The notes beneath the pieces are model-generated. The model ran no database searches, had not been told where the DNA came from, and saw nothing but the letters and a program-made list of their open reading frames with translations. Of a stretch of DNA of 64,000 bases, positions 12,029 to 22,536 are shown one piece after another. Made by a program: the position numbers and the translations under genes. The stretch covers positions 62,001 through 126,000 of the forward strand of contig JAJTUP010000010.1 in NCBI GenBank assembly GCA_021399435.1. The letters run 5' to 3'. The DNA is from Diaporthe sp. PMI_573. Taxonomy: Eukaryota; Ascomycota; Sordariomycetes; Diaporthales; Diaporthaceae. The number at the start of each line of letters is the position of its first letter. Position 1 is the stretch's first letter.

Positions 12029-15000
12029 TCAAGGGATGTGTGCCTCAGCCTGGGCCGTCTCGGCCAGCAACACCTCGACCTTGTTGAGCAGGTCCGGTAT
12101 CCGGAACGGCTTCGACAGCACGTCGTCCATACCGCTCTCCTTGGCCGTCGCCACCTGCTGGTCCCGCACGTTGGCCGTGACCGCGATAACCGGCACGTGT
12201 TTCACGATCTCGCCCTGTTCTTCCCTCTTGCGGATCTCCCTCACGCATGTGAGACCTGTTGTCGGGGTTAATCAAAGTTAGCTGTGATATTAACCAGCGC
12301 AGATGTGTTCGTACGCGCGCATTTGGAGCAGTGTAAAGAGACTATAGGAAAGGGGTTGAGGTCACATACCGTCCATGCGTGGCATCTCCAAATCCATCAA
12401 CACAACATCCAGGGGGACACTGCCCACCCCAGAATCCGATTTATATAAATGCGTCTTCTCAAGAAACTCCAACGCCTCGACGCCATCATTGGCAAGATTC
12501 ACAGTACACCCGATCTTCTTGAGCTGGTTGGCCAGCACGCGCTGGTTGATCAAGTTATCCTCCACGACGAGGATGTGCACCGTCGTCGGGTCAATAGTCC
12601 GCCTCGCCCTGGTGGCCACCAGGCTGGCGGCAGGTCCCCCCGCGGAGGCCAAGTCCTGGCGCTGGGGCGCGAGCTGGTGGCGCAGGGTGTCGTCGCCGCT
12701 CATGTGGCGCTCGATCGGGAGCAGCTTCTGGTCGAGCTCCTCGCTGGGGGGGTCGGCCCTCCTCGCCTGGACGTAGAAGCTGAAGAGGGACCCCGACCCG
12801 GCGTTGGACGAGACGCCGATCTGCCCGCCGTGGAGCTCCGAGAGGCGCTTCGAGATGAAGAGGCCCAGGCCGCTGCCGCCGTACTGCGCGTGCGTCCGGG
12901 GGGAGGCCTGCTTGAAGCGCTGGAAGAGCATCTGCTTCTCCTCCCTGGTGAGGCCGCAGCCCGTGTCGTGCACCTTGAACCGGATGTAGAGCAGCTCCCC
13001 TCTCCCCCAGTCGTCGGACGCCGCGACGGGGACCCGGGTGTTGATCGGGACGTACTGGAAGCCCGGTATGTGGTCCAGGGGCGGGGGTTCCAGGGACGCG
13101 CCGACGGCGACGGTTAGGGCTCGCGTTGCGGACGGGGCTGTGAACTTTATGGCGTTGGTCAGGAGGTTGATCAGGATCTGGAGCACCCGGCTTGGGTCGA
13201 CCATCACCCAGTCGACGCCTAGCTCGGTATACGACGCGGTCGTCTCGAGCTTCGCCTTGATGTCCTTTGCGTGTAGCTCGGACTCGAACATCTTGATGGC
13301 GCGGTTCAGGATCTGCTTCGGCTGCGTTACCACCGGGTTGATGAGCAGGAGGTTGGAGTCGAGCTTCGAGATGGTGAGGATGTCGTCCACGATGGACTTC
13401 TGGTGCTGGACGCACAGCGAGATCGTCTGCGCCGAGTCCAGGCAGGCCTCGAGTGCCTCGTCCGTCAGGTTGGTCGGCGTTTTCCGACACTCGCTCAGCG
13501 CGGCGGTGATGTCGTCCGCGCACTGTAATATGGCACTCAACGGGTTCCTCATCTCGTGCGAGGTGATGTCGATGAACTCGTTCTGCTGCCTGCGCGTCTC
13601 CTCGGCCTCCCGCAGCTGGTGCTCCTGTAACCCCTGTGCCCACTTCATGTGGGATATTTCGGTGATGGACCCCATCACGGACCGGAGGGACCCATCTGGT
13701 GCTATCTCGGGCATTGCGGAGAACATGCACCAGTAGTCGACCGCCTCGCCGTGGAGGTTCAGGGGCTTCGCTTTGCGGATCTTGAGCTGCAGCTCGCCTG
13801 ACCACGGGCGGTGCTCGTTGACGAGCCGGTGCCAGCCATCCTCCATCGTCCGCGTGCTGCTGGGCATGATGAAGTCCATCCATGACATTTCATACTGCGC
13901 GTCTCTGTTGTGGCCCGTCATCTCAAAGAACCTGTCATTTGCCTCTCGCAGGACGCCTTCTGGGGATATTAGGAACATGCCCAGGGGCGACAACTCTGTC
14001 ATGCGGCGCAGCCTGCTGGCCTGGAGTTCCAGCTGCTGCGTTAGCTTCACCTTTTCCAGCTGCGCGGCTTCGACGGCGTCCCTGCTGCGGCGGGTCTCCT
14101 CCTCGAACAGGATCGTCGAGGCTAGGGAGGTCGCGAGCTGTCGGTTGAACATGGAGGCGAAGGACTGGTACTCGTGGTCGTACGGCCTGCGCGGGTTGAC
14201 GCCCAAGACGAGGAACGAGAGGACATTGTCGGCGTTGGTGGGGCGAACAGGGAAGATGATAGCTTCCTTGCAGGGGTCCCCGAATCCTCGCCACTCAATG
14301 CCCTCGAGCAGTGCCTCCGGTAGAGTACCGTCCCTGACCCGTAAGAGAGTGGGCTCCCTGGTCCGCATCGCCTCCCGGAACGACGGCACGAAGCCCTCGA
14401 GGCTGCGCCGCAGGTCGAGCTGCTGTGGTACCGCGACGTGTCCGTCGGGGACGCCCAGGGCACCTTCAAAATGGCACGACTTGAGGGAGATGGACATCTC
14501 GGAGGCGACAGAAGACAGCTCGTCGTCATTATCCTCGCCGACGGAGTAGAGCAGGGCGAAAGGCACGTCCCATGGGTTTTCCTCGAGCCCCTCGAGCACG
14601 AGCTTCCAGAACTGCTTGATGGTCTTTGCACATCCGGTCCGCTCGCCGATCCTGTTTACCGTCCGCATGCGGCGCTGGTTCAGAACAAGGGAGGTGGTCT
14701 GGAAAGGCCCGTTGTAGAAGCCAAGAAGCTCCCGGTTCGAGGACGAGTAGATGGGGACGTAGGTCCAGGAATAGTACGTCTCCTCCAGCATGCCGTGGCG
14801 GTAGATAGAGATGGGGTCGTTGTCCTTGCGGACGCTGACCCCAGTGCGGCCGCTCTCCTCAAACAGAGGGCCGCAGTAGTCCCAGATCTCAGCGAAGAAA
14901 TCGGCAAATTCTGTCCCCATGAGGGTCGGCTGTGCTATTGGGTCAGAGACGGGCATATCATCATCAGCAAGCAGCGGATGATACGATACATACGTGTTTA

Positions 15001-16199
15001 TTACCAGCAACCTCGTTGGCGTAGGCCTCGTTGTAGATGACGGTCAGCTTGCTGCCCCAGAACAGGGCGGCAGGATGTGGGTTAGTCATGACGAGGTTAG
15101 CGATCTGGCGGAACTCTGCCGACCAGGAATCCATATGGCCCAGGGAGGTGGCACTCCAGTCGACGGCACGCACATACTGGAGGTGCTGGGAGATCTGGCC
15201 CTCCGGCTTGGGCACGGTCCAGTCGATGGTAGCCCTCTCGGGCAGTTGGGCGAGGTCGATGGTTATGTTCTTGTTTGAGGCACCGGTGAGTACTGACCCG
15301 TTGACGGATGTCCTGGGGTAGAAGACGGGGTCAGAGGAGGTGAGGGGCCCGGAGGGCGAAGAAGAAGACACCACGTTGGGCACCCCAGCGGCCTGGGCGA
15401 CGGACTCATGGCTTGCGCCGGCGGTCTCGGGGCTCTTCTTGGTGGCCTGGCTTGCGCGCGAGCCACCAGTGGCCACCTCGAGGGGGGCACCAGAGGCCAG
15501 GTCGACCACGGGGATGTCGGCGCGCCATAGACGGTTCCCGCTGATGATGCGCCATCGCTTGCGCACGGTCGAGCCGGTCCAGAGCATCTCGTGGTACATG
15601 AATGAGAGGGGGAAGACATCCTTGGAGTCGTCGTGAGTGGTGACGCCGGTCACCCAACGCTTGAAGGCGTCATGGCCGATGCCCAGCGAGTGGTGGTGAC
15701 TCCCGCCGGGGTCCGGGCCGTGACGGGCTGGGTCGAGGTCAGACAGGGCCGAGCCCGATGTTGAGGCGGGGGTTGATGCTGATATCGAAGCTGAAGCCGA
15801 CGCCGAAGCCGAAGCTGAGGATGCGGCCGGGCCGGCTGGTGCTGGTGCCGGTGCTGGTGCTGGTGCTGGTGCTGCCGGTGCTGGTGCTGGTGCTGCCGGT
15901 GCTGGTACTGGTGCTGGGATGATAGGGGCTTTGTGCCCCAGGACGGCATCAAGCAGGCGGTCGTGAGAGCGCAGGGCGGCATTGCAGAAGACGGGGGAGA
16001 CGCGGGTGCTGACACTGCGCGAGGGGTGGTCCGGGTCCAGGTCGATGATGAAGGTCGGGCGCGAGTCGGCGTCGAGGACTTCCCTGATACCCAAGGCATC
16101 GAGCCCGTCCATCTGGTCCGCGACTGCATCAACAGTGCTGCCGTTCCCGCTGTTACTGCTGCTGCTGGTGCCGGTGCCACCACCGCCGACAGCGTCCAT
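12029..16199 (-). CDS. Hybrid sensor histidine kinase with PAS domains and receiver
   Basis: Cytoplasmic two-component sensor that autophosphorylates on His and passes phosphate to its own Asp. Exons 16199-15005, 14934-12370 and 12255-12029, introns GTAATA...TAG and GTATGT...CAG, give 1328 residues. Order: a PAS-like start (RPTFIIDLDPDHP) interrupted by an Ala/Pro then Ala/Ser linker; a second PAS-type region (DWSATSLGHMDSW, LFWGSKLTVIYNEAY); a GAF-like stretch at about 500-680; PAS at about 708-828; HisKA with SHEMRNPL (His about 858); HATPase with N box NLLTNAIKF, G1 DTGCGL and G2 GGSGLGLF; receiver with VVEDN, phospho-acceptor Asp about 1246 in LMDLEMP, VTAN and KPF. All key residues are intact. 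No reliable TM segment. The in-frame ATG at 16367 would add a pyrimidine-tract-encoded poly-Leu leader, which I judge to be 5' UTR. Confidence 0.9.
15778..15922 (-). repeat. Hexanucleotide repeat coding Ala-Pro and Ala-Ser linker
   Basis: GCTGGT/GCCGGT hexamers (plus strand) encode a (Ala-Pro)n run and adjacent GAAGCC-type units encode (Ser-Ala)n inside the histidine kinase, between the halves of the first PAS-like region. Likely length-variable between strains. Confidence 0.85.
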
Positions 16200-16459
16200 G
16201 GGACTGAGGACTGAGGCCAGGAGCAGGAACAGGAGCAGGAGGAGGAGATGGGGGCTGAGGCTGAGTGAAGCTGGAAAGGGGGGGGGCAGGGTGGATTCAC
16301 ACGATCCCGCGCTGCCTCCTAACAGAGCCAGCGCCGGGCTGGATCGAGCCTCCCTTGCAACCCACACGGGTTTGGTTTATCGAGGTCGGGAACGTGGGGA
16401 CAATCCAAATAGGAGGAGCAAATCAGGCTGGGATCTGGGATCTCTCGGGTCAGGATCAA

Positions 16460-16482
16460 TCACGATCACGATCACGATCGAG
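16460..16482. repeat. Short CACGAT tandem repeat
   Basis: About three and a half copies of a CACGAT-type hexamer in the promoter-side region of the histidine kinase gene. Confidence 0.75.
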
Positions 16483-18236
16483 TCCACGTTGTTGCGGCTC
16501 GCAGCAGCGCGAGGGTGTGCCAGTTTAGAGTTTAGGTGGCGCACACGGCTTTGGCTTTGTCAGCAGGCACGCACGCTCACATGCGTTCCCTTGCCCTCTT
16601 TTCCCGACAGTCTGGGTGTGGGTTGGATTGCTTCTGCACTCGTTGGATGCTGAATTGGGCAGACAAAAAGTTGTGGGTTGGGGGAGTGAGTGCGAGTGGA
16701 TGAAGCTACACTGGCAGACAGGCAATGTTCGAACGAACCCCGGTCAAAAGATTGGATTGTGAGGCGCCGGAGTGACGTCGTTGGACGGGACGCTGGAGAC
16801 GGAAGACGGTCGACGGTCGACGGGTTCGACGGTGGGCGCCGACAGAGACGGTGGGTTCAAGTTGTGTGGTTCGGCTGGACGGTGATCGGTGGCCGGCCCA
16901 CCTTTTGACCTCAGACCAGCGGCAGATCCAAGAAATGGCGGGCAGCCAGCCCAGCCAGGGCTGAAAAGGGCCGTACGCGCTGGATGGACAGATCAGATGG
17001 GGCCGGCGGTGTGGACTACTCCAGAAACGGTTGGCCGTAAATCATCTACGCTACCACCCATGATACCCTGAAAAAGAAAAAAAATAAATACACTAAAGAA
17101 AAGCCGGGGAGGGGGGGGCCCATCTTGGCCATCTGGACCCAGACGGTCGGTTTGGGACCGAGACAAAACGGTTTCCTCCCATCCAATGCAAACTGGGGCC
17201 TCTCCCAAATTCGGATAATCAATTGCTCAGAACCCTCAAATCAGACCCGGAGAAGCTGTCAGTTCCCGGTATTTCGACAACGCTAGCAAGGTCAACCGTG
17301 GCTTCAACGCCCTGTCAAGCCGGCCTTGCCTAGCCACCATTGGGCATACCCATTTAAACTAGCAAGAAAGAACAAGGGTGGCCAGATGCACTGGGCTGAC
17401 ACGCGGGTGGGCTGCCCATTGTCCCAGCCAAAACTTATCAAAACACTATCAATGCAGATGCTCACGCCCGTGCCGCCAGTGTCTCAGCTCTTGGCCGCAC
17501 AAGATCGTCATTGTGTCTGAGAGGTTCCTTGATTCAGGCTGTGGAGTTGATCCTCCCATTACTGATTTGGTCTCAGTTGGCAACCTGCACGTGTGGGGTG
17601 TGGAGTGTGGAGTTGCCAGTAGCCATGTCGTCCTCGTGCTTGCTGGGGTTAAACCCTGACCAGCTTCATATGTGTTCTTCCCGTCCAACTAATTGATGGT
17701 GCTGCAATACGGTACTTGGCGCATTCATTGTATGGACCTCTCGAGACGGGACAAGGTAACCACTAATTTACAACATCGCAAATACCACATGTGCACACAG
17801 TCTCTGGTGTCTTCAAGATTGGTTCCAGGTGACAGTCACGATGTTCACCGAGGAGCCGTGGCTGTCTTCTCATAACTCCCTGTTGTTGGTTCTGGGATCC
17901 GTAATTAGACCTGTTGATACTATACAAGAGCCTGCATCTAGCCCCTTGGGTGGTCTTGAGACATTATATAGTGCCTCCGCCTCTTGTATACAGTCGTTAG
18001 CCCTATTCAATAGCAGGAAATGATGCGATTGGCATAGGCACCTCGTCTCCTCCCAGGGGCTCTTATATTTACCAAAATTTAGTGTCAGCCTACATTCATC
18101 ATCCGATATTAGCAAGGGGAGTGTTGAAACCTTACAGGTCAGTTTAAAAATAGGCAAACCACTTCAGCGAGTCGGATTAATTTGTTGGTGAAGTGCCAAA
18201 CTGCAGTGTCTGAAACATCGACCACAGGTTCGACTT

Positions 18237-18273
18237 TGATATCGAGAGATCGGCAGCCCATCTCTCGATATCA
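18237..18273. repeat. Perfect 14-bp inverted repeat (hairpin) with 9-nt loop
   Basis: Left arm TGATATCGAGAGAT (18237-18250) and right arm ATCTCTCGATATCA (18260-18273) are exact reverse complements around a 9-nt loop. It lies in non-coding DNA. No flanking target-site duplication or poly-T tail was noticed. Confidence 0.9.
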
Positions 18274-18784
18274 TTAATGGAATGTCTGGAGAGTCCAGTT
18301 TCACACAGGTCTCCGTGCGCTCAGTCTTAGCGACTGGGTCACAAGTCAAGTGGCATCTGATGTTACATCTACGCAAAGACACATCTAGTCATAACTGAAT
18401 ACAAAACTTTCTGGGTCCCAGCGCTTGCAGGATGGAGACACATTCTTAAGGGCCATCCGTGCGCCCAACCCCAACATGCATGCACTGGTGAGAGTGGGGC
18501 TTCATAAATGACATTTCCCCATCACATATCCCATCTGTCAGATAGAGTCGAAAGAAGTGATACGTTGCAAAAATTCCTCCAGGATCCTATGCAGAGCCAG
18601 GCGGGAAATATAGATGTCTGCACACTCGCGAAAACTGTTGATTACTACTTAGACGAACATACTGTTCGGATCGACCAACATGGCAACACACAGCGAAGAT
18701 GTCACTGTCATCTGCACACATGTGCAAACAGACTACCCTAGGATTGCCTGTCAAAATCAACGTCTAAGACAATCTTCAATGAGA

Positions 18785-18910
18785 GTTTGTCCTACTGGAA
18801 GCTGTCCCATAGGAGAGGTTGTTCCATAGGAGGCTGTACTATGGGAGATTTTCCTATGGTAGGCTGTTCTAAAAGAGGTGAACTTATAGGTTACTCCACA
18901 AGAGGTTGGA
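18785..18910 (+). repeat. Degenerate minisatellite, CCATAGGA core, copy B
   Basis: About eight diverged 14-17 bp units, including CTGTCCCATAGGAGAG, GTTGTTCCATAGGAGG, CTGTACTATGGGAGA and TTTTCCTATGGTAGG. Same core and orientation as the array at 8655-8815, 10 kb upstream. Confidence 0.7.
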
Positions 18911-19315
18911 GGATAGATGTCAACGTCTAATCAAAGAGCTCCCACACTTGACTACACGGGACATCGAACGGGTTGAGAAACGAATGACCCCTTGGTCAGT
19001 AATGGGGATCTATTATCAGGCTTGCTGTGAAGACGTGACCATGTTGTACATCGAAAACAGAACAGATACAATAACACATGGGACTATGTGACGGAAAGGC
19101 CAACGCAGAATGCTGTTTTCTTGAAGATGTCTTGGGATTTTTGATACTGAGACAAAAGCGTAATAATTGACCCAGCAATCTGAGACGTCTCAGGATTTCA
19201 TCTAGGAATCGATCAAACTCGCTTGGAGAGACAGAAAAACTGTGTACCCGGGCCCTGCAAGCTACACGCTCTTTCCAGCCAGTGAGCCCCGTGGAGCGGG
19301 CACCCCGCGCGGCTT

Positions 19316-20093
19316 TCACCACCGCCAGGTCCGCTCCCTCAGCTCCTGGCGGTCCTTCCACGCCACCTCGGGGAACAGGTCCAGGTCCTGCCACCGCAGC
19401 TTCCTGCCGTCCTTCCAGACGATGGCCTTGAGCCCGCCAAACTTCTTCTCCAGGGCCTTGGGCAGCCTCTCCCTGCAGTACAGCGTCCGGACGGCCCGCC
19501 GCTGCACGAGCGGCATCCTGTTCTCTTTCAGTATGTACCGCTCCATCACGTGCGTGGTCTCGAAGGACCAGGTGTTTAGCTGCTGGGGCAGCAGGGCCGT
19601 CTCGAGGTATAGCTGGCGGCAGACGCCGGAGAGCAGGGTTATCTGCTGCGGCGCGCCGGGGGGTTTGTCTGGGAGGTGGTCCGGGGATGGCTTCCGGTGG
19701 CTCCTCCGGTCTGTTTTCCAGGGGTCCTGCCTTCTTTCGAGGACCTCGTAGCGGAATTCGCCCTTGATTGTCTCCGTGTATGCCTGGCCGTTTTTTATGC
19801 GCTGCTTGTGCTGCCACGGCACGAAGAAGATGTGGATCTGGCGGTCTCCGAGGACGTGTCGGTATATCTGGAGCCGCAGCTCGAAGGGGAGTCGGAGCAG
19901 TGGGGAGGCCTGTCGGTTCACGTCGTACCTGCCACGGAGTCAGCGATGGTTCTCACCCTCGCGGGAACTGAAGATTGGGCTGGGCGGGTGCTCACCGGCG
20001 GGCCTCAGGGGATCCCTCCGATGGAAAGCGGTTATGGAGGCCATTTCGTAGGCCATTTCGAATCTTCCTGTTATAGGATGAGCATCCCCCCAT
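19316..20093 (-). CDS. DUF7730-type hypothetical protein 3 (short)
   Basis: Third member of the F-box-like DUF7730-type family in the window. Exons 20093-19996 and 19928-19316, intron GTGAGC...CAG in phase 2, give 236 residues. The motif SPLLRLPFELRLQIYRHVLG followed by RQIHIFFV is the family signature. A helix ITLLSGVCRQLYLETALLP corresponds to 'L..vCrqiY.EtA'. It is shorter than the other two (386 and 348). The second-exon frame has no ATG near its start, which is why the short first exon (MGGCSSYNRK...) is proposed. That exon contains a duplicated GGCCATTTCG on the plus strand. A strong hairpin sits just upstream at 20116-20147. Start is less certain than the body. Confidence 0.68.
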
Positions 20094-20953
20094 GTCACGC
20101 TCGCAATGCGATGTTCATCAGCAGACAATCGGCGTTGTCTGCTGATGGGAACAGTTCAGGTAGAAGAGACGTTGGAAGCGCCTTCGGGGCTTTGGGTGAC
20201 GTCGGACGTGCAGCCAGGGAGTTACGTAACCTCTGTTGATCATCCTAGTGGCGGTTAGTACCTGCCTAACTTAGGTACACCATGGAAACATGAGAGCATG
20301 TTAGTACACAATCCCCACCTGTTCACATGCCTCTGTTAATGTACTGCGTGAACTCTTCTTCCTATTGCAACCCTGTTAATCACATGGATCAGTATCAATT
20401 AACAAGGACCAAATCTGTAACAAAGGACGAGTAGATTACAATGTTCCTGGACAAATCAACTTAGCACCAGCACTGCCTGTCCCATCCTTAGGCAGACAAG
20501 CTAAAATCACTGGCGCAGACAAGTGCTGGCAAACAAACATGTAGTCTGCTTTGTTATGCCGTGCCGTTCCTTTCCATGCCACCGTCATCCTGTGCCACAT
20601 CTTGACAGTGTGAGTTGCTCGTTTTCACCTTGTCACAGAAATCCATGTCTCTCTGCAGTCCTACAGTGATACATACGGAGTCACCGACGTTAATATTCTG
20701 GCTGGGGCATCAACACATTGAAGTCTTCTAGATTTGACCTGGTCCCAGTCCCATAGCCCAGTGAATACGGACCATAGAATCCGAGGCAACAAGCTAGCCC
20801 CAGCGTGTTTCGAGGTCACTTCGAAAAAAACAACAGCTCCCTTTCTTCGTGCCCCGCAACAAACCCTTTGCTTTTCCCATTCCTTTTTGCACCTCTGCAT
20901 TGCTGACAACCCTTACTTGATCAACTGAGCATCTGGATGATATCGCTGGAGTT
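20094..20953. other. Intergenic with hairpin
   Basis: About 860 bp between divergent genes. The only notable structure is the hairpin at 20116-20147. The rest shows no gene. Confidence 0.6.
20116..20147. repeat. Perfect 13-bp inverted repeat (hairpin) with 6-nt loop
   Basis: Arms CATCAGCAGACAA (20116-20128) and TTGTCTGCTGATG (20135-20147) pair exactly around TCGGCG. With a 2-nt bulge the stem extends through outer GTT and AAC. It lies 23 bp upstream of the proposed ATG of the third DUF7730-type gene, so it may be in its leader or promoter. Confidence 0.9.
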
Positions 20954-22016
20954 ATGGATTCAGACCTTGGCTCAGAATCTGATTTCTACGGTGGGTGCTC
21001 ATAATTGACGTGTTCCATCTTACCTAGGCATGATGCTGAATGGATGGATCTTTAGGAAATGATGAAGAAGTAGCTGCTCTACAACAAAGAGCAGATGGCT
21101 TCGATGTCAACAGACACGGGATGAAACATGGCTTTGGTGTGGGCGCAGATGCCATGGACACGACCAAGGCCATCTACAATGGGTACGAAGATGTGACCAG
21201 CGCACGACAGCTCAATGAGACGGTGGGCCAGTTCCTAACTCGCCTTCCACCGGCCACTACACGAGTCAAGTTCGACTGTCAATAAATCTACATCTGGAAT
21301 CCTTTCGTTCCATCCGACCGAAAGACCCCAGGGTATGGAGATGATGACACGGTGGGCGGGGGCGAGATGACAGAAGAATTCATCATACGAGCCCAGAAGA
21401 GACTCGACCGGTACGAAGGATTCGTCGAGAAGAACCGCACCCCAACCGGAAAGATCTCCAAGAAGATCAGGGAGGAGAGCAAGGAGTTCACTGGCGACAT
21501 CCTGAAGTTGGCGGGTCGGTTAGGCGTGACTGAGGGCAAGGTGAGCATGTTCCTTCGCAACTCTGGTGCCCTCACTGGTTGTCTCTCGCTAGTTATTGAC
21601 ACGATCAGTGGATCATCTACCCATCTCCGGAACACAGCAATGCTGTTTGGGGCAAGGTCGCCCGTGCTACCGCCAACAACGAGCTAGGCATCGCTGCTAA
21701 GATCTCGCCACGCGAGGTGCCCGATCGCCACCGTCTGGTTTGCGTCTACACGCGCGACTTCAACGACAAAGATGACGTGGCGAGGGTCCTGAGGCGACTC
21801 AAGGAACTCGACCTGGTCCGCCAGAAACAGATCTGCTACAAGACGGGTAGGTTCACAACGCTAAATGGCCAGCTTTCACAGTTTGAGCGATGTCTTGAGC
21901 TGACGCCGGGCAACGTAGATGCCTTCACTTACCTGGGGATCAATTCCGACAACAAGCTTGGTCTTGATGTTGGAAGATACCGATCGAATGAGATCTTTGC
22001 CTACTTGGAGGGATGA
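20954..22016 (+). pseudogene. DUF1917 / UPF0696 (C11orf68-like) gene with premature stop
   Basis: Conserved eukaryotic family of unknown biochemical role. Exons 20954-20990, 21056-21540 and 21609-22016, with GTGGGT...TAG and GTGAGC...CAG introns in phase. The start MDSDLGSESDFYGNDEE is typical of fungal members. Family blocks: IYNGYEDVTSARQLNETV, IYIWNPFVPSDRK, ITHHV-type region here as LKLAGRLGVTEGKW, HSNAVWGKVARATANNELG, AAKISPREV, and LVCVYTRDFNDKDDV. An in-frame TAA at 21283-21285 replaces the residue just before IYIWNP, where the family usually has Trp. Everything after it stays open and splices correctly for 245 more codons, so the lesion is recent or an error. Without the stop the product would be about 310 residues. 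Confidence 0.75.
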
Positions 22017-22536
22017 AGTTCGGACCGACGGCTGACAGATCTAGAGGTATTGTCCAAGTCCGAGTTGGTGTTCGAGGAGCAGATTGGTGCGCGCCAGAGT
22101 AGTGAGCCCTGAAGTTATTCGTACGAAGTCCATGGGCGTGTCGAGCTCAAGCAGGCTGCACCTGCAGAAGATATTGGTGATGATCGGCCTGGTGAGAACG
22201 CAAGCAACAGCGGTATGCAAGCGTAGGCAGGTATGTCTGATGAAGAGCAATGCGAACGTGTTTGGCCTGCTCGTGCCGGCTCTCAGAATCAACAAAACCA
22301 TATTTGTTTTGGTGTTTTCCTTCTTGTCATAGTCGTGATATCGCAATCGACCATGACACCCGAGTCTGCTTCTTGACGCATTCCTTACCATACGTTCATA
22401 TGAATAATGCAACAGCAACAGAAAGGAGGACGGGCGATTAGCGCTCCTCGCGTAGGGTCAATGGGGAGCATGTTGTGAACATCGTTTGAAAATCATTTGA
22501 ACTAATTTCTAGAGCTGTGTTGGATGCCTCTGGCTA
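22017..22536. other. Intergenic, convergent 3' regions
   Basis: About 520 bp between the convergent DUF1917 gene and amino-acid transporter. No gene or repeat recognised. Confidence 0.6.

Larger units (their letters stand above)
16200..19315. other. Long gene-poor region
   Basis: About 3.1 kb between the histidine kinase start and the 3' end of the third DUF7730-type gene. The first kilobase is GC-rich with CGATCA-type repeats (16460-16482) and GACGGTC repeats near 16800-16830, and probably is the kinase promoter and leader. From about 17,900 it is AT-richer with a strong hairpin (18237-18273) and minisatellite copy B. No protein or RNA gene recognised. Confidence 0.55.

Noticed and set aside
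12591..13883. 430-codon open frame on the minus strand
   Set aside because: It overlaps the histidine kinase in another frame, has Arg/Pro/His-rich shadow composition and no motif.
18996..19817. 273-codon open frame on the minus strand
   Set aside because: Out of frame with the DUF7730 motif that lies in the overlapping frame; composition is shadow-like.
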